This document shows positions 46,015 to 54,511 of a stretch of DNA of 64,000 bases, piece by piece. Under the pieces are notes generated by a model. The model did not search any database. It was not told the origin of the DNA and was given only the letters and a program-made list of their open reading frames with translations. Position 1 is the stretch's first letter. Every line of letters starts with the position of its first letter. The position numbers were made by a program, and so were the translations under genes. This stretch comes from Comamonas flocculans (GTDB lineage Bacteria; Pseudomonadota; Gammaproteobacteria; Burkholderiales; Burkholderiaceae_C): NCBI RefSeq assembly GCF_007954405.1, contig NZ_CP042344.1:1426001-1490000 (forward strand). Reading direction: 5' to 3'.

Positions 46015-47735
46015 TCGTGAATCTCCTCAAACGGCGCGATGGCGCGAAAGCGCAGGCTGCAGCCCACCGGAATCTGCGCCGCCAGGCCCAGGTGGTGGCT
46101 GGCGACGACGGCGATGACCGGGTAGCCGCCGGTCAGCGGATGGTCTGCCAGGAAGAGCACCGGCTGGCCGCTGGCCGGCACCTGGATGGCGCCGACGGCC
46201 GTGCCCTCGCTGGGCAGCTCGTCGTGGCGGCTGCGCGTGAGCGGCTCGGCGCCCATGAGGCGCATGCCCACGCGGTTGGACTGCGGGGTGACGCGCCAGG
46301 CCTGGGCCTGCAGCAGCGCGACGGCCTCGGGCGTGAACCAGTCGGTGCGCGGGCCGAGCAGCACGTTCAGCACCACCTCGTCGCCGGGGCGGGGCAATTC
46401 GGTGCGCGGTGCCTGCGCTGGCGCACAGGCGCTCAGGCGCTGCGCCGCGATCGCACGGCCCACCGCCAGCCGCTGGCCGGGCTGCAGCGCGGCGGGGCCG
46501 ATTTCGGCCAGCGTGTCGCGCGCGCAGCTGCCCAGTTCGGGGGCCATCTGCCAGCCGCCACGCACCGCCAGATAGCCGCGCACCCCTGCGCGCGGGGCGG
46601 CAACGGTGAGCACGTCGCCATCGTCCAGCGCCAGCGCCGCATGGTTGGCCAATGGCCAGCGGCGGCCGTCAAGCGCTTGCAGGGTGAGCGGCATGTCGGC
46701 CCCCGCCAGGGCCAGCGTGACGCGGCCGTGGGCGCGCAGTTGCAGGCCGCCCAGCAGGTGTTCGAGCACCGGCGCATCCGGCGGGTTGCCGACCAGCTGG
46801 TTGGCCTGGCGCATGGCCGCAAGGTCGAGCGCGCCGGAGGCGGAAATGCCCAGCCCGGCCAGGCCGTGGCGACCCTGGTCCTGCATCAGGGTTTGCAGGC
46901 CGGTATTCACTATTTCAATAGCTGTCAGCGCTTGTCTGGCAATGGTTTGCTTCGGATTTGGCTTGTGTTCTTCAGGCAAGCCCTCACCCCTGCCCTCTCC
47001 CAAAGGGAGAGGGAGAGAGACCCCGGTAGCGGTGGCGCGGGGTGCTCCCTCGCCCCTCTGGGGAGAGGGCCGGGGTGAGGGGCCGCCCAGCGCCACGCCG
47101 ACCCGCCCGGCCTCGACGAAGCACACCTCGAAGCCCGGCTGCACCAGCGCGGGCTCGGGGCGCGCGGTGTCCCACATCACGGCCTCGGTGCGCCCTATCA
47201 ACTGCCAGCCGCCGGGGCTGGCCTTGGGGTAGACGGCGCTGAAGCCCCCGGCCAGCGCGACCGAGCCCGCGGGCACACGGGTGCGCGGCGTCTTGCGCCG
47301 GGGCACGCGGGCAAAGCAGTCGTCACCGCCCGTCAGATAGACGAAGCCCGGCGCAAAGCCGGCAAACGCCGCCTGCCAGGGCTGGGCGCAGTGGCGCTGC
47401 ACCAGTTCGCGCGCCGTCAGGCCCAGGTGCTCGGCCAGTTCGGCCAGGTCCTCGCCGTCGTAGTGCACCGCGATCTGCACGCGCCGGTCCGGTGGCGGCG
47501 CCGGCTGCGCCTGGTCTTCCAGGGTGGCGGCCACCGTCCGTACCGCGCGGGCCAGGGTCTGCGCCGTGGTGCGCTCGCGCCGGTAATGCAGCAGCAGGGT
47601 GCGGGCGGCCGGTACCAGCTCGCGCACGCCGTCCACCGGGGTGGCCTGCAGCGCACGGTACAGCGCCAGGGTCTGCGCCAGGTCGGGCAGCTCCAGCAGC
47701 AGCGCGCCGTCACCGGCCGGCAGGATGCGCATCAT
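46011..47735 (-). CDS. Fused 5-oxoprolinase subunits PxpB-PxpC with repeat-derived linker
   Basis: 574 residues. PxpB (allophanate-hydrolase subunit 1-like) ~1-215: [15 protein letters not shown] (~123), [20 protein letters not shown] (~149-168), [15 protein letters not shown]. PxpC (subunit 2-like) ~275-574: [20 protein letters not shown] (~279-298), [17 protein letters not shown], then [10 protein letters not shown] and [20 protein letters not shown]. With PxpA it forms ATP-dependent 5-oxoprolinase. The linker ~218-277 ([12 protein letters not shown]...[12 protein letters not shown]...[16 protein letters not shown]) is encoded by two dispersed DNA repeats kept in frame. Overlaps pxpA and the biotin carboxylase by 4 bp. 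Confidence 0.9.
   Translation of the reverse strand: MMRILPAGDGALLLELPDLAQTLALYRALQATPVDGVRELVPAARTLLLHYRRERTTAQTLARAVRTVAATLEDQAQPAPPPDRRVQIAVHYDGEDLAELAEHLGLTARELVQRHCAQPWQAAFAGFAPGFVYLTGGDDCFARVPRRKTPRTRVPAGSVALAGGFSAVYPKASPGGWQLIGRTEAVMWDTARPEPALVQPGFEVCFVEAGRVGVALGGPSPRPSPQRGEGAPRATATGVSLPLPLGEGRGEGLPEEHKPNPKQTIARQALTAIEIVNTGLQTLMQDQGRHGLAGLGISASGALDLAAMRQANQLVGNPPDAPVLEHLLGGLQLRAHGRVTLALAGADMPLTLQALDGRRWPLANHAALALDDGDVLTVAAPRAGVRGYLAVRGGWQMAPELGSCARDTLAEIGPAALQPGQRLAVGRAIAAQRLSACAPAQAPRTELPRPGDEVVLNVLLGPRTDWFTPEAVALLQAQAWRVTPQSNRVGMRLMGAEPLTRSRHDELPSEGTAVGAIQVPASGQPVLFLADHPLTGGYPVIAVVASHHLGLAAQIPVGCSLRFRAIAPFEEIHE
46910..46962 (+). repeat. Dispersed AGCTGTCAGCGC-family repeat, copy 7, in the PxpB-PxpC linker
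   Basis: Plus strand (opposite to the gene) reads TATTTCAATAGCTGTCAGCG, then CTTGTCTGGCAATGGTTTGC and TTCGGATTTGGC. It encodes residues ~258-277 on the minus strand, ending at the first conserved residues of the PxpC domain, and is open in the gene's frame. Confidence 0.8.
46981..47082. repeat. CCCTCACCCC-type palindromic element in the PxpB-PxpC linker
   Basis: Left end CCCTCACCCCTGCCCTCTCC and the complement of the right end CCCTCACCCCGGCCCTCTCC are near-perfect terminal inverted repeats; the left end itself is a hairpin (CCCTCTCCC-AAA-GGGAGAGGG). The element is 102 bp, a multiple of three, and is read through in frame as a Pro/Gly/Arg/Glu-rich peptide. Related elements are common in proteobacterial genomes (from memory). 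Confidence 0.85.
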
Positions 47736-48487
47736 GGTGCGGCAAAGGGCGCGAGGGCGATGCCGGCGGCGTCCAGCCGCGCGCGGATGCGCTGCGCCAT
47801 CTGCACCGCGCCGGGGCTGTCGCCATGCACGCAGATGGAGTCGGCCTGCAGGCGGATGCGCTCGCCGGTGATGGCGGTGATCTCGCCCGTCTGCGCCCAG
47901 TGGAGCATGCGCTCGGCCACCTGCTCGGCGTCGTGCAGCACCGCGCCCGGCAGGCGGCGCGACACCAGCGTGCCGTCCTGGTTGTAGGCGCGGTCGGCAA
48001 AGGCCTCGGCCACGACGGTGAGGCCACGCTCCCGGGCACGGGCGATGAGCGGCGAGCCGGCCAGCGCCAGCAGGGTGAGCGCGGGGTCGACGGCCAGCAG
48101 CGCCGCGATCACGTCGTCGCCCTGGCGCGCATCGTGGGCGATGGTGTTGTACAGCGCGCCGTGCGGCTTGACGTAGGCCACGCGCGTGCCTGCCGCGGCG
48201 GCCAGGCCCTGCAGCGCGCCGATCTGGTAGATCACGTCGGCCACCAGCTCCTCGCTCGTGGGGTCCATGTTGCGCCGGCCAAAACCCACCAGATCGGGGT
48301 AGGCCACGTGCGCGCCCACCACCACGCCCTGCCTGGCCGCGGCGCGCAGCGTGCGCAAGATGCCCGCCGGGTCACCCGCATGAAAGCCGCAGGCCACGTT
48401 GGCGCTGGTGACGATGGAGAGCATGGCCGCGTCGTCGCCCATGCGCCAGGCGCCGTAGCTTTCGCCCAAATCGCTGTTGATGTCCAT
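47732..48487 (-). CDS. pxpA: 5-oxoprolinase subunit PxpA (LamB/YcsF family)
   Basis: 251 residues. Hydrolyses the phosphorylated or activated 5-oxoproline in the PxpABC complex. Family signatures: [20 protein letters not shown] (~2-21), [20 protein letters not shown] (~27-46), [19 protein letters not shown] (~56-74), [14 protein letters not shown] (~104-117), [19 protein letters not shown] (~157-175) and [12 protein letters not shown] (~219). ATG 48487 gives the standard start. First gene of the leftward pxpA-pxpBC-biotin carboxylase operon, divergent from gntR with a palindromic operator between them. Confidence 0.95.
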   Translation of the reverse strand: MDINSDLGESYGAWRMGDDAAMLSIVTSANVACGFHAGDPAGILRTLRAAARQGVVVGAHVAYPDLVGFGRRNMDPTSEELVADVIYQIGALQGLAAAAGTRVAYVKPHGALYNTIAHDARQGDDVIAALLAVDPALTLLALAGSPLIARARERGLTVVAEAFADRAYNQDGTLVSRRLPGAVLHDAEQVAERMLHWAQTGEITAITGERIRLQADSICVHGDSPGAVQMAQRIRARLDAAGIALAPFAAP

Positions 48488-48520
48488 GGTGTGCTTGCTC
48501 CTGATACAAAATGCGTCTGG

Positions 48521-48533
48521 ATTGTTCAACAAT
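48521..48533. promoter_or_regulatory. GntR operator candidate between pxpA and gntR
   Basis: ATTGTT-C-AACAAT is a perfect 13-bp palindrome in the 71-bp gap between divergent pxpA and gntR. FadR-type GntR regulators bind short palindromes of this kind, and near-identical sequences recur before dctP. It overlaps where both promoters must lie. Confidence 0.72.
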
Positions 48534-48558
48534 TTCCCGCCACCGCAGGACGCGCCCC

Positions 48559-49230
48559 ATGCCCAGCCGCCGCTTCACCAGCCACAACCCGCCCGCCAAC
48601 CTGGCCGACCACGTGGCCGAGACCATTCGCCGCCAGCTCATCGAGGGCGAGCTGCGCGCCGGCCAGCGCCTGTCCGAGGCGGCGCTGAGCGAGCAGCTGC
48701 AGATCTCGCGCAACACGCTGCGCGAGGTGTTTCGCAGCCTGATCAAGGAGGGCCTGCTGCTGCACGAGCCCAACCGGGGCGTGTCGGTGGTCGTGCCCTC
48801 GATCGCCGACATCATCGACATCTACCGCGTGCGCCGGCTCATCGAATGCCAGGCGCTGGAGAAGGCCTGGCCGCTGCACCCAGCGCACAAGCGCCTGAAG
48901 CAGGCGGTGGAAGACGCCGACGCCGCGCGCGCCGCCGGCGACTGGCGCAAGGTGGGCTCGGCCAACATGGCGTTTCACGCGGGCATCGTGGCGCTGAGCG
49001 ACAGCGAGCGCCTGTCGGCCATGTTCGCCGACATCGCGGCCGAGCTGCGCCTGGCCTTCGGGCTGCTGGACGACCCGGAATACCTGCACGCGCCCTTCGT
49101 GGACCACAATGCGCAGCTGCTGCAGCTGTTCATGCAGGGCCAGACCAGCGCCGCCGCACGCGAACTGGAGGCCTACCTGGTGCAGTCCGAGCGCATGGTG
49201 CTGGCGGTGTACGCACGCGAGGTGCGCTGA
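48559..49230 (+). CDS. GntR-family regulator (FadR/FCD subfamily)
   Basis: 223 residues from ATG 48559. N-terminal winged helix: [20 protein letters not shown] (~16-35), [20 protein letters not shown] (~38-57), [14 protein letters not shown]. The C-terminal all-helical FCD ligand domain has [36 protein letters not shown] and [15 protein letters not shown] with the His/Asp metal-type positions. Likely repressor of the divergent pxp operon and the downstream TRAP genes; ligand probably the transported acid. Palindrome ATTGTTnAACAAT flanks the gene on both sides. Confidence 0.9.
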   Translation: MPSRRFTSHNPPANLADHVAETIRRQLIEGELRAGQRLSEAALSEQLQISRNTLREVFRSLIKEGLLLHEPNRGVSVVVPSIADIIDIYRVRRLIECQALEKAWPLHPAHKRLKQAVEDADAARAAGDWRKVGSANMAFHAGIVALSDSERLSAMFADIAAELRLAFGLLDDPEYLHAPFVDHNAQLLQLFMQGQTSAAARELEAYLVQSERMVLAVYAREVR

Positions 49231-49269
49231 GCGGGTCGAGAGCCCGGGGGCCAAGGGGTGAGCTCCTGA

Positions 49270-49282
49270 ATCGTTGAACAAT
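49270..49282. promoter_or_regulatory. GntR operator candidate upstream of the TRAP genes, site 1
   Basis: ATCGTTGAACAAT differs by one base from the palindrome ATTGTTnAACAAT in front of pxpA. Located 40 bp after gntR and 162 bp before dctP. Confidence 0.62.
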
Positions 49283-49296
49283 TCAAACTTACATCA

Positions 49297-49320
49297 TCAA
49301 CACGATGATCGTATTGTTGA
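49297..49320. promoter_or_regulatory. GntR operator candidate upstream of the TRAP genes, site 2
   Basis: TCAACA (49297-49302) and TGTTGA (49315-49320) face each other across cgatgatcgtat, whose centre cgatgatcg is itself a palindrome. The arm ATTGTTGA is shared with the other sites. Two sites about 35 bp apart would allow cooperative binding. Confidence 0.5.
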
Positions 49321-49444
49321 AAACCCTAATAGACCGGGCCGCCCCACCCCGCTATCTTTGCCTTCTGCCGCTGCCCGCGCGCAGCGCACCGCCCGGCGGG
49401 CCCGTCCCGCTTTCCGTACCGCCCGTCTCGCCATGGAGAACGCT

Positions 49445-50431
49445 ATGAAACGTCGCGACTTTTGTGCCACCGCCGCCCTGGCCAGTACCGGCCTGGGGCT
49501 CACCGCCCCGGCGCTGGCCGAAACCAAGTGGGATTTCGCCACGGCCTACCCGGCGATCAACTTCCACTCCAAGAACAACCAGGCCTTCGTGGACGAGGTG
49601 GCCAAGGCCACCAATGGCGCGCTCAAGATCCAGCCGCACTTTGGCGCCTCGCTGTTCAAGATGCCCGAGATCAAGCGCGCGGTGCAGACCGGCAATGCGC
49701 AGATGGGCGAATTCTTCCTGGTGAGCTTCCAGAACGAGGCGCAGATCTTCGGCGCCGACGGCCTGCCCTTCCTGGTCAAGGACTACGACGAGGCGTTCAA
49801 GCTCTACCAGGCGCAAAAGCCCTACCTGGAAAGCATTCTGGACAAGCAGGGCCAGACGCTGCTGTACTCGGTGGCCTGGCCGCCGCAGAGCATCTACAGC
49901 AACAAGCAGATCAACTCCGCCGCCGACCTCAAGGGCCTGAAGTGGCGCGTGTATTCGCCCACCACCGCGCGCATCGGCGAGCTGGTGGGCGCCCAGCCCG
50001 TGACCATCCAGGAGGCCGAGCTGTCGCAGGCGCTGGCCACCGGCGTGATCGAGGCCTTGATCACCTCCAGCGCCACCGGCGCGGACAACAAGCTCTACGA
50101 GAACCTGAAGTACTTCTACAAGGTGCAGGCCTGGATCCCGAAGAACGCGGTCACCGTGAACAAGAAGGCCTTCAACGCCCTGTCCAAGGCCGAGCAGGAT
50201 GCCGTGCGCAAGGCCGCCGCCGCTGCCGAGGAGCGCGGCTGGAAGTCCTCGCGTGAGGTGGATGAGCGCTCGCTCGAAACCCTGCAGAAGGGCGGCATGC
50301 AGATCATCGAACCCTCGGCCCAGCTCATGGGCGACCTGTCCAAGGTGGGCGACGTGGTCATCAAGGAATGGCTGGAGAAGGCCGGCGCCGACGGCCAGGC
50401 GCTGATCGAAGCCTTCAACAAGAGCAAGTAA
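49445..50431 (+). CDS. TRAP transporter substrate-binding protein DctP
   Basis: 328 residues. Periplasmic binding protein for a carboxylate. Tat-like signal peptide with RRDF (residues 3-6) and a hydrophobic core to ~25 (ALA). Family features: KWDFATAYPAINFHSKNNQA (~27-46), FGASLFKMPEIKRAVQTGNA (~60-79), GLPFLVKDYDEAFKL and LKGLKWRVYSPTTARIGELV with the carboxylate-binding Arg position. DctP proteins binding pyroglutamate are known in Bordetella, which agrees with the pxp genes next door. ATG 49445 chosen for the signal peptide. Confidence 0.93.
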   Translation: MKRRDFCATAALASTGLGLTAPALAETKWDFATAYPAINFHSKNNQAFVDEVAKATNGALKIQPHFGASLFKMPEIKRAVQTGNAQMGEFFLVSFQNEAQIFGADGLPFLVKDYDEAFKLYQAQKPYLESILDKQGQTLLYSVAWPPQSIYSNKQINSAADLKGLKWRVYSPTTARIGELVGAQPVTIQEAELSQALATGVIEALITSSATGADNKLYENLKYFYKVQAWIPKNAVTVNKKAFNALSKAEQDAVRKAAAAAEERGWKSSREVDERSLETLQKGGMQIIEPSAQLMGDLSKVGDVVIKEWLEKAGADGQALIEAFNKSK

Positions 50432-50438
50432 ACCGCCG

Positions 50439-50460
50439 GGGCCCGCCCCCGCGCGGGCCC
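50439..50460 (+). promoter_or_regulatory. Intercistronic stem-loop between dctP and dctQ
   Basis: GGGCCCGC-(6 nt)-GCGGGCCC, perfect 8-bp GC stem just after the dctP stop, without a T run. Such hairpins usually stabilise the upstream message so the binding protein is made in excess of the permease. Confidence 0.6.
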
Positions 50461-50476
50461 AGCCTGGGAGACCCCG

Positions 50477-50983
50477 ATGCGCAGCTGGCTCAACGGCCTG
50501 TACACCGCCAGCGCCTGGCTGGCGGGCGCCTTCATGGTGGGCGTGTTCCTGATGGTGCTGCTCACCATCGCCAGCCGCTTCTTCGGCTTTTCCGCCACCG
50601 GCAGCGACGCCTATGCGGGCTATGCCACGGCGGGCGCGGGCTTTCTGGCGCTCGCCTCCACGCTCAAGCACGGCGAACACATCCGCGTGACGCTGCTGCT
50701 GTCCGCGCTCCGGGGCGGCGCGCACAAGGCGCTGGAGCTGCTGGCGCTGGGCCTGGCCACGCTGCTGGCGGGTTTTCTCGCCTGGTATTCGGTGTCGCTG
50801 GTCTGGCAGTCCTGGGAGATCAACGACATCTCGGTCGGCATCGACGCCACGCCCATGTGGATACCGCAGATTCCGATGGCGCTGGGCACCATCGTCTTCT
50901 TCATCGCCTTCTGCGACGAACTGGTGCTGGAGCTGCTGGGCCGGCGCCTGCCACCCAGCCAGGAGGACGCACACCATGAGTGA
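50477..50983 (+). CDS. TRAP transporter small permease DctQ
   Basis: 168 residues, four transmembrane helices. DctQ pattern: SAWLAGAFMVGVFLMVLLTI (~13-32), DAYAGYATAGAGFLALASTL (~46-65), KHGEHIRVTLLL (~66-77), VWQSWEINDISVGIDATPMW (~111-130) and LGTIVFFIAFCDELVLELLG. Partner of DctM in the Na+-coupled transporter. Overlaps dctM by 8 bp. Confidence 0.93.
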   Translation: MRSWLNGLYTASAWLAGAFMVGVFLMVLLTIASRFFGFSATGSDAYAGYATAGAGFLALASTLKHGEHIRVTLLLSALRGGAHKALELLALGLATLLAGFLAWYSVSLVWQSWEINDISVGIDATPMWIPQIPMALGTIVFFIAFCDELVLELLGRRLPPSQEDAHHE

Positions 50984-52271
50984 GATCGCCGCCAGCGCCA
51001 CGCTGCTCGTGGTGCTCTTCGCGATGCTGGCCGGGGGCGTCTGGGTCGGCCTGACGCTGGCCGGCGTGGCCTGGTTCGGCATGGCGATGTTCACCGCGCG
51101 CGCGGCGGGCGACGCCATGGCCATCACCATCTGGGGTTCGACCAGCAGCTGGACGCTGACCGCGCTGCCGCTGTTCGTCTGGATGGGCGAGATCCTCTAC
51201 CGCACCAACCTCTCGGCCAACATGTTCCGCGGCCTTGCGCCCTGGGTAAACAAGCTGCCGGGGCGGCTGCTGCACGCCAACGTGGCGGGCTGCACCATCT
51301 TTGCCGCCGTCTCGGGTTCCTCGGCCGCCACCTGCGTCACCGTGGGCAAGATGAATCTGCCCGAGCTGCTGCGCCGCGGCTACCCCGAGCGCCAGGTGAT
51401 AGGCACGCTGGGCGGGCCGGCCACGCTGGGCTTGCTGATACCGCCGTCCATCATCCTCATCATCTACGGCGTGTCGGCCGAGCTGTCGATCGCCAAGCTG
51501 TTCATGGCAGGCGTGCTGCCCGGCCTGCTGCTGGCGGCATTGTTCAGCGGCTGGATCATGCTCTGGGCGCTGCGCCACCCGGATCAGGTGCCCAAGGCGG
51601 ACGATGAACTGAGCTTCATGCAAAAGCTCGCCGAGGCACGCCACCTGATCCCGGTGGTGCTGCTCATCGTGGCGGTGATTGCCTCCATGTACACCGGCGT
51701 GGCCACGGCCACCGAAGCGGCCGCCATCGGCGTGCTGGGCGCGCTGATCCTCTCGGCCTGGCAGAGGTCGCTCACCTGGCAGAACTTCCGCGATGCGCTC
51801 ATGGGCGCCACGCGCCTGTACTGCATGATCGCGCTGATCCTGGCGGGCGCGGCCTTTCTCACGCTGGCCATGGGCTACATGGGTCTGCCGCGCCAGCTGG
51901 CCGAGTTCGTCGGCAGCCTGCAGCTTTCGCCCGCCATGCTGGTCGTGGCGCTGGGCGTGTTCTACATCGTGCTCGGCTGCTTTCTGGACGGCATCTCCAC
52001 CATCGTGCTGACCATGGGGGTGGTGCTGCCCATCATCCAGGCGGCGGGCATCGATCCGCTGTGGTTCGGCATCTTCCTGGTGATTACCGTGGAGTCGGCG
52101 CAGATCACGCCGCCCGTGGGCTTCAACCTCTTCGTGCTGCAGGGCATGACGGGCAAGCAGGTGACCTGGATCGCGCGCGCCTGCCTGCCCTACTTCTGCC
52201 TGATGGTGCTGATGCTGGTCATCCTCTGGTACTTCCCGGGCCTGGCCACCGCGCTGCCGGGCAAGATGTAG
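50976..52271 (+). CDS. TRAP transporter large permease DctM
   Basis: 431 residues, about twelve transmembrane helices; the elevator-type transport subunit. Signature stretches: LTALPLFVWMGEILYRTNLS (~53-72), AAVSGSSAATCVTVGKMNLP (~110-129), GTLGGPATLGLLIPPSIILI (~143-162), GVATATEAAAIGVLGALIL and VITVESAQITPPVGFNLFV near the end. Completes gntR-dctP-dctQ-dctM. Confidence 0.95.
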   Translation: MSEIAASATLLVVLFAMLAGGVWVGLTLAGVAWFGMAMFTARAAGDAMAITIWGSTSSWTLTALPLFVWMGEILYRTNLSANMFRGLAPWVNKLPGRLLHANVAGCTIFAAVSGSSAATCVTVGKMNLPELLRRGYPERQVIGTLGGPATLGLLIPPSIILIIYGVSAELSIAKLFMAGVLPGLLLAALFSGWIMLWALRHPDQVPKADDELSFMQKLAEARHLIPVVLLIVAVIASMYTGVATATEAAAIGVLGALILSAWQRSLTWQNFRDALMGATRLYCMIALILAGAAFLTLAMGYMGLPRQLAEFVGSLQLSPAMLVVALGVFYIVLGCFLDGISTIVLTMGVVLPIIQAAGIDPLWFGIFLVITVESAQITPPVGFNLFVLQGMTGKQVTWIARACLPYFCLMVLMLVILWYFPGLATALPGKM

Positions 52272-52346
52272 CACCCCCGCCTGCGCCTGCGCGCGGTGCA
52301 TCGCCGACAATCGCCGGCCTTGCCACGACCTGCCCGCCACCGCACC

Positions 52347-53309
52347 ATGCTGCGCTACCTCCACGACCTCGGCCGCCGCGCCACGCACATGTTCCTCACG
52401 GTGGCGCGCATCATGGTGCCGGTGATGGTGCTGGTCTATGTGGCCGAGCGCCTGGGGCTGGTGCGCCTGGCGGGCGAAGCGCTGTCGCCCGCCATGGCCT
52501 GGCTGGGCCTGCCGGCGCAGGCGGGCATCGTCTGGGCCACGACGGTGATCACCAACATCTACGGCGGCATCGCGGTGGTGGCGGCGCTGTCGGGCGAGAT
52601 GCAGCTCACCGTGGCGCAGATGAGCGCCCTGGGCGCGATGATGCTGTTCGCGCACAACCTGCCCACCGAGCAGGCGGTGGTGCGCCGCGCCGGCGCCAGC
52701 GCGCTGTTCACCGGCAGCCTGCGCCTCGTGGTCGGCGCGGCCTATGGCGCGGCGGTGGCCTGGGCCTGCCACCTGGGCGGCTGGCTGCAGGAGCCGGTCG
52801 CGCTCGGCTGGCTGTCGGGCAGCGGCGCCGGCGCCCCGGCCGGGCCGCCGGCGCTCTGGCCCTGGCTGGTGGGCACGGTGCGCTCGCTGCTGCTGATCTG
52901 GCTCATCATCTGCGCGCTGGTGGTGCTGCTCGACCTGCTCGAACGCCTGGGCTTCACGCGCTGGCTCACGCGCCGGCTCGCGCCGGTGCTGCGCCTGACC
53001 GGCCTGAGCGAGGCGGCCGCGCCGCTCACCACCATAGGCATGCTGATGGGCCTGGCCTATGGCGGGGCGCTGATCATCGAAGCGAGCGAGCGCGAGAACT
53101 ACGACCGCCGCACGCTGCTGCTGGCGCTGTGCTGGCTGTCGCTGTTCCACGCGGTGCTGGAAGACACGCTCCTGATTGCCGCGCTGGGCGCCAACATCTG
53201 GATCATCCTGGTGCTGCGCGGCGTTGTGGTGCTGGCCATCATGATGGCGCTGGCCTTTGCTACGCGGCCCGCCACGCGCTGGGGCCAGCGGCTGGCGCAG
53301 GCGCGCTGA
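52347..53309 (+). CDS. Nucleoside-recognition (gate-domain) membrane protein
   Basis: 320 residues from ATG 52347, eight or so transmembrane helices. Two gate-like regions: TVARIMVPVMVLVYVAERLG (~15-34) and LLIWLIICALVVLLDLLERL (~187-206). The middle motif TTVITNIYGGIAVVAALSGE (~66-85) and LTTIGMLMGLAYGGALIIEA (~230-249) match the nucleoside recognition/SpmAB-like family. Function unknown; the domain is shared with nucleoside permeases. 75 bp after dctM in the same direction, so it might belong to that operon. Convergent with the metallophosphoesterase. Confidence 0.78.
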   Translation: MLRYLHDLGRRATHMFLTVARIMVPVMVLVYVAERLGLVRLAGEALSPAMAWLGLPAQAGIVWATTVITNIYGGIAVVAALSGEMQLTVAQMSALGAMMLFAHNLPTEQAVVRRAGASALFTGSLRLVVGAAYGAAVAWACHLGGWLQEPVALGWLSGSGAGAPAGPPALWPWLVGTVRSLLLIWLIICALVVLLDLLERLGFTRWLTRRLAPVLRLTGLSEAAAPLTTIGMLMGLAYGGALIIEASERENYDRRTLLLALCWLSLFHAVLEDTLLIAALGANIWIILVLRGVVVLAIMMALAFATRPATRWGQRLAQAR

Positions 53310-53325
53310 CGCCGCCGCGGTGGCC

Positions 53326-54462
53326 CTATCGGGGTGCGTGCAGCACCACCTCGGTGATCTCCGAGGGAGCGCCCAGGCGCAGCACCAGCCCGTGCCACAG
53401 GCCGGTGCCGCGGCTCACGTACAGCGGCATGCGCCCCACCTGGTAGAGCCCGGCGAGAAAGCCCCGGTTGGCCCACCGGGTGAGCAGGTTGACACCCAAG
53501 ATCTGTCCGCCGTGCGTGTGCCCCGACAGCTGCAGGCTGGCGCCGGCGCGCGCATGCTCGGGCGCGCCGCCCGGGCGGTGGGCCAGCACCAGCACGGGCG
53601 CGCCCCGGGGCGCGCCGGCGAGGGCGGCGGACAAATCGGGCGGCGCCTGGCCGAAGGCCGCGGCCTGCGGGTCGGTCAGACCCGCCACCACCAGCTGCGC
53701 GCCGGCGCGCTCCAGCACCACATGGCGGTTTTCCAGCATGTTCAGGCCCAGCGCCTTGAAGGCCGCCATCCAGCCGGCATAGTCCACGTAGTACTCGTGG
53801 TTGCCCGGCACGGCCAGCACGCCGTCCGGCGCGTGCAGTCCGGCAAACGGCGCGACGTCGGCCGCGCGCGCGGCAGGGGCGCCGTCCTGCAGGTCGCCGG
53901 TGATCACGATCAGGTCGGCCCGCAGCGCATTGGTCTTTTGCACCACCGCGCGCTGCCAGTCGGCGGGCAGCAGGCGCGTGGCGTGCAGGTCGGACAGCTG
54001 GGCGATGCGGTAGCCGTCGAAGGCCGCGCCCAAGCCCGGCACCGTGATGTCCACGCGCTTGATCTCGGGCAGCTTCAGGCCCTGCCAGCTGCCCCAGGCG
54101 CCCAGCAGCAGGGCCGATGCGACGAGGGCCTGCGTCAGTGCGCCGCTGCGCCACAGCGCGCGCGCCAGCGAACGCGAGAGCACGCCGAACACGGCGGCGA
54201 GCAGGTCGCGCGCGAGCAGCAGCAGCGCCAGCAGCAGGAAGCTGCCAAAGGCCCAGCCCAGCGCCACCAGCAGCGGGCGCGGCGCCTCGACGTCGGCCAG
54301 GTTGCCGCCCACCAGCATCACCAGCAGGTAGTACTCGGCCAGCGGCAGCAGGGCGAGCGACAAGGCCAGCTTGCCGCCCTTGCCCAGGGGCAGCAGGCGC
54401 ACGCCGCGCAGCACCACGTAGAGCCAGGCCAGGCCCATCACCGAAATCACGACCAGCGCCAT
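53326..54462 (-). CDS. Membrane-anchored metallophosphoesterase (YkuE/YaeI-like)
   Basis: 378 residues. Four transmembrane helices in the first ~125 residues, then a calcineurin-like phosphoesterase: AQLSDLHATRLLPADW (D-x-H, ~154), LIVITGDLQDG (GD-x, ~184), AVPGNHEYYVDYAGW (GNHE, ~217), VLAHRPG (~294) and LSGHTHGGQILG (GHTHGG, ~313). All five metal-binding motifs are intact. Related YaeI/YkuE proteins act on UDP-diacylglucosamine or other membrane-linked substrates. No substrate evident here. Confidence 0.88.
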   Translation of the reverse strand: MALVVISVMGLAWLYVVLRGVRLLPLGKGGKLALSLALLPLAEYYLLVMLVGGNLADVEAPRPLLVALGWAFGSFLLLALLLLARDLLAAVFGVLSRSLARALWRSGALTQALVASALLLGAWGSWQGLKLPEIKRVDITVPGLGAAFDGYRIAQLSDLHATRLLPADWQRAVVQKTNALRADLIVITGDLQDGAPAARAADVAPFAGLHAPDGVLAVPGNHEYYVDYAGWMAAFKALGLNMLENRHVVLERAGAQLVVAGLTDPQAAAFGQAPPDLSAALAGAPRGAPVLVLAHRPGGAPEHARAGASLQLSGHTHGGQILGVNLLTRWANRGFLAGLYQVGRMPLYVSRGTGLWHGLVLRLGAPSEITEVVLHAPR

Positions 54463-54511
54463 GGCTTCGTTCCGTCAAGCTGTGCGGTACGCGCTGTGCC
54501 GCCGGGGCCGC

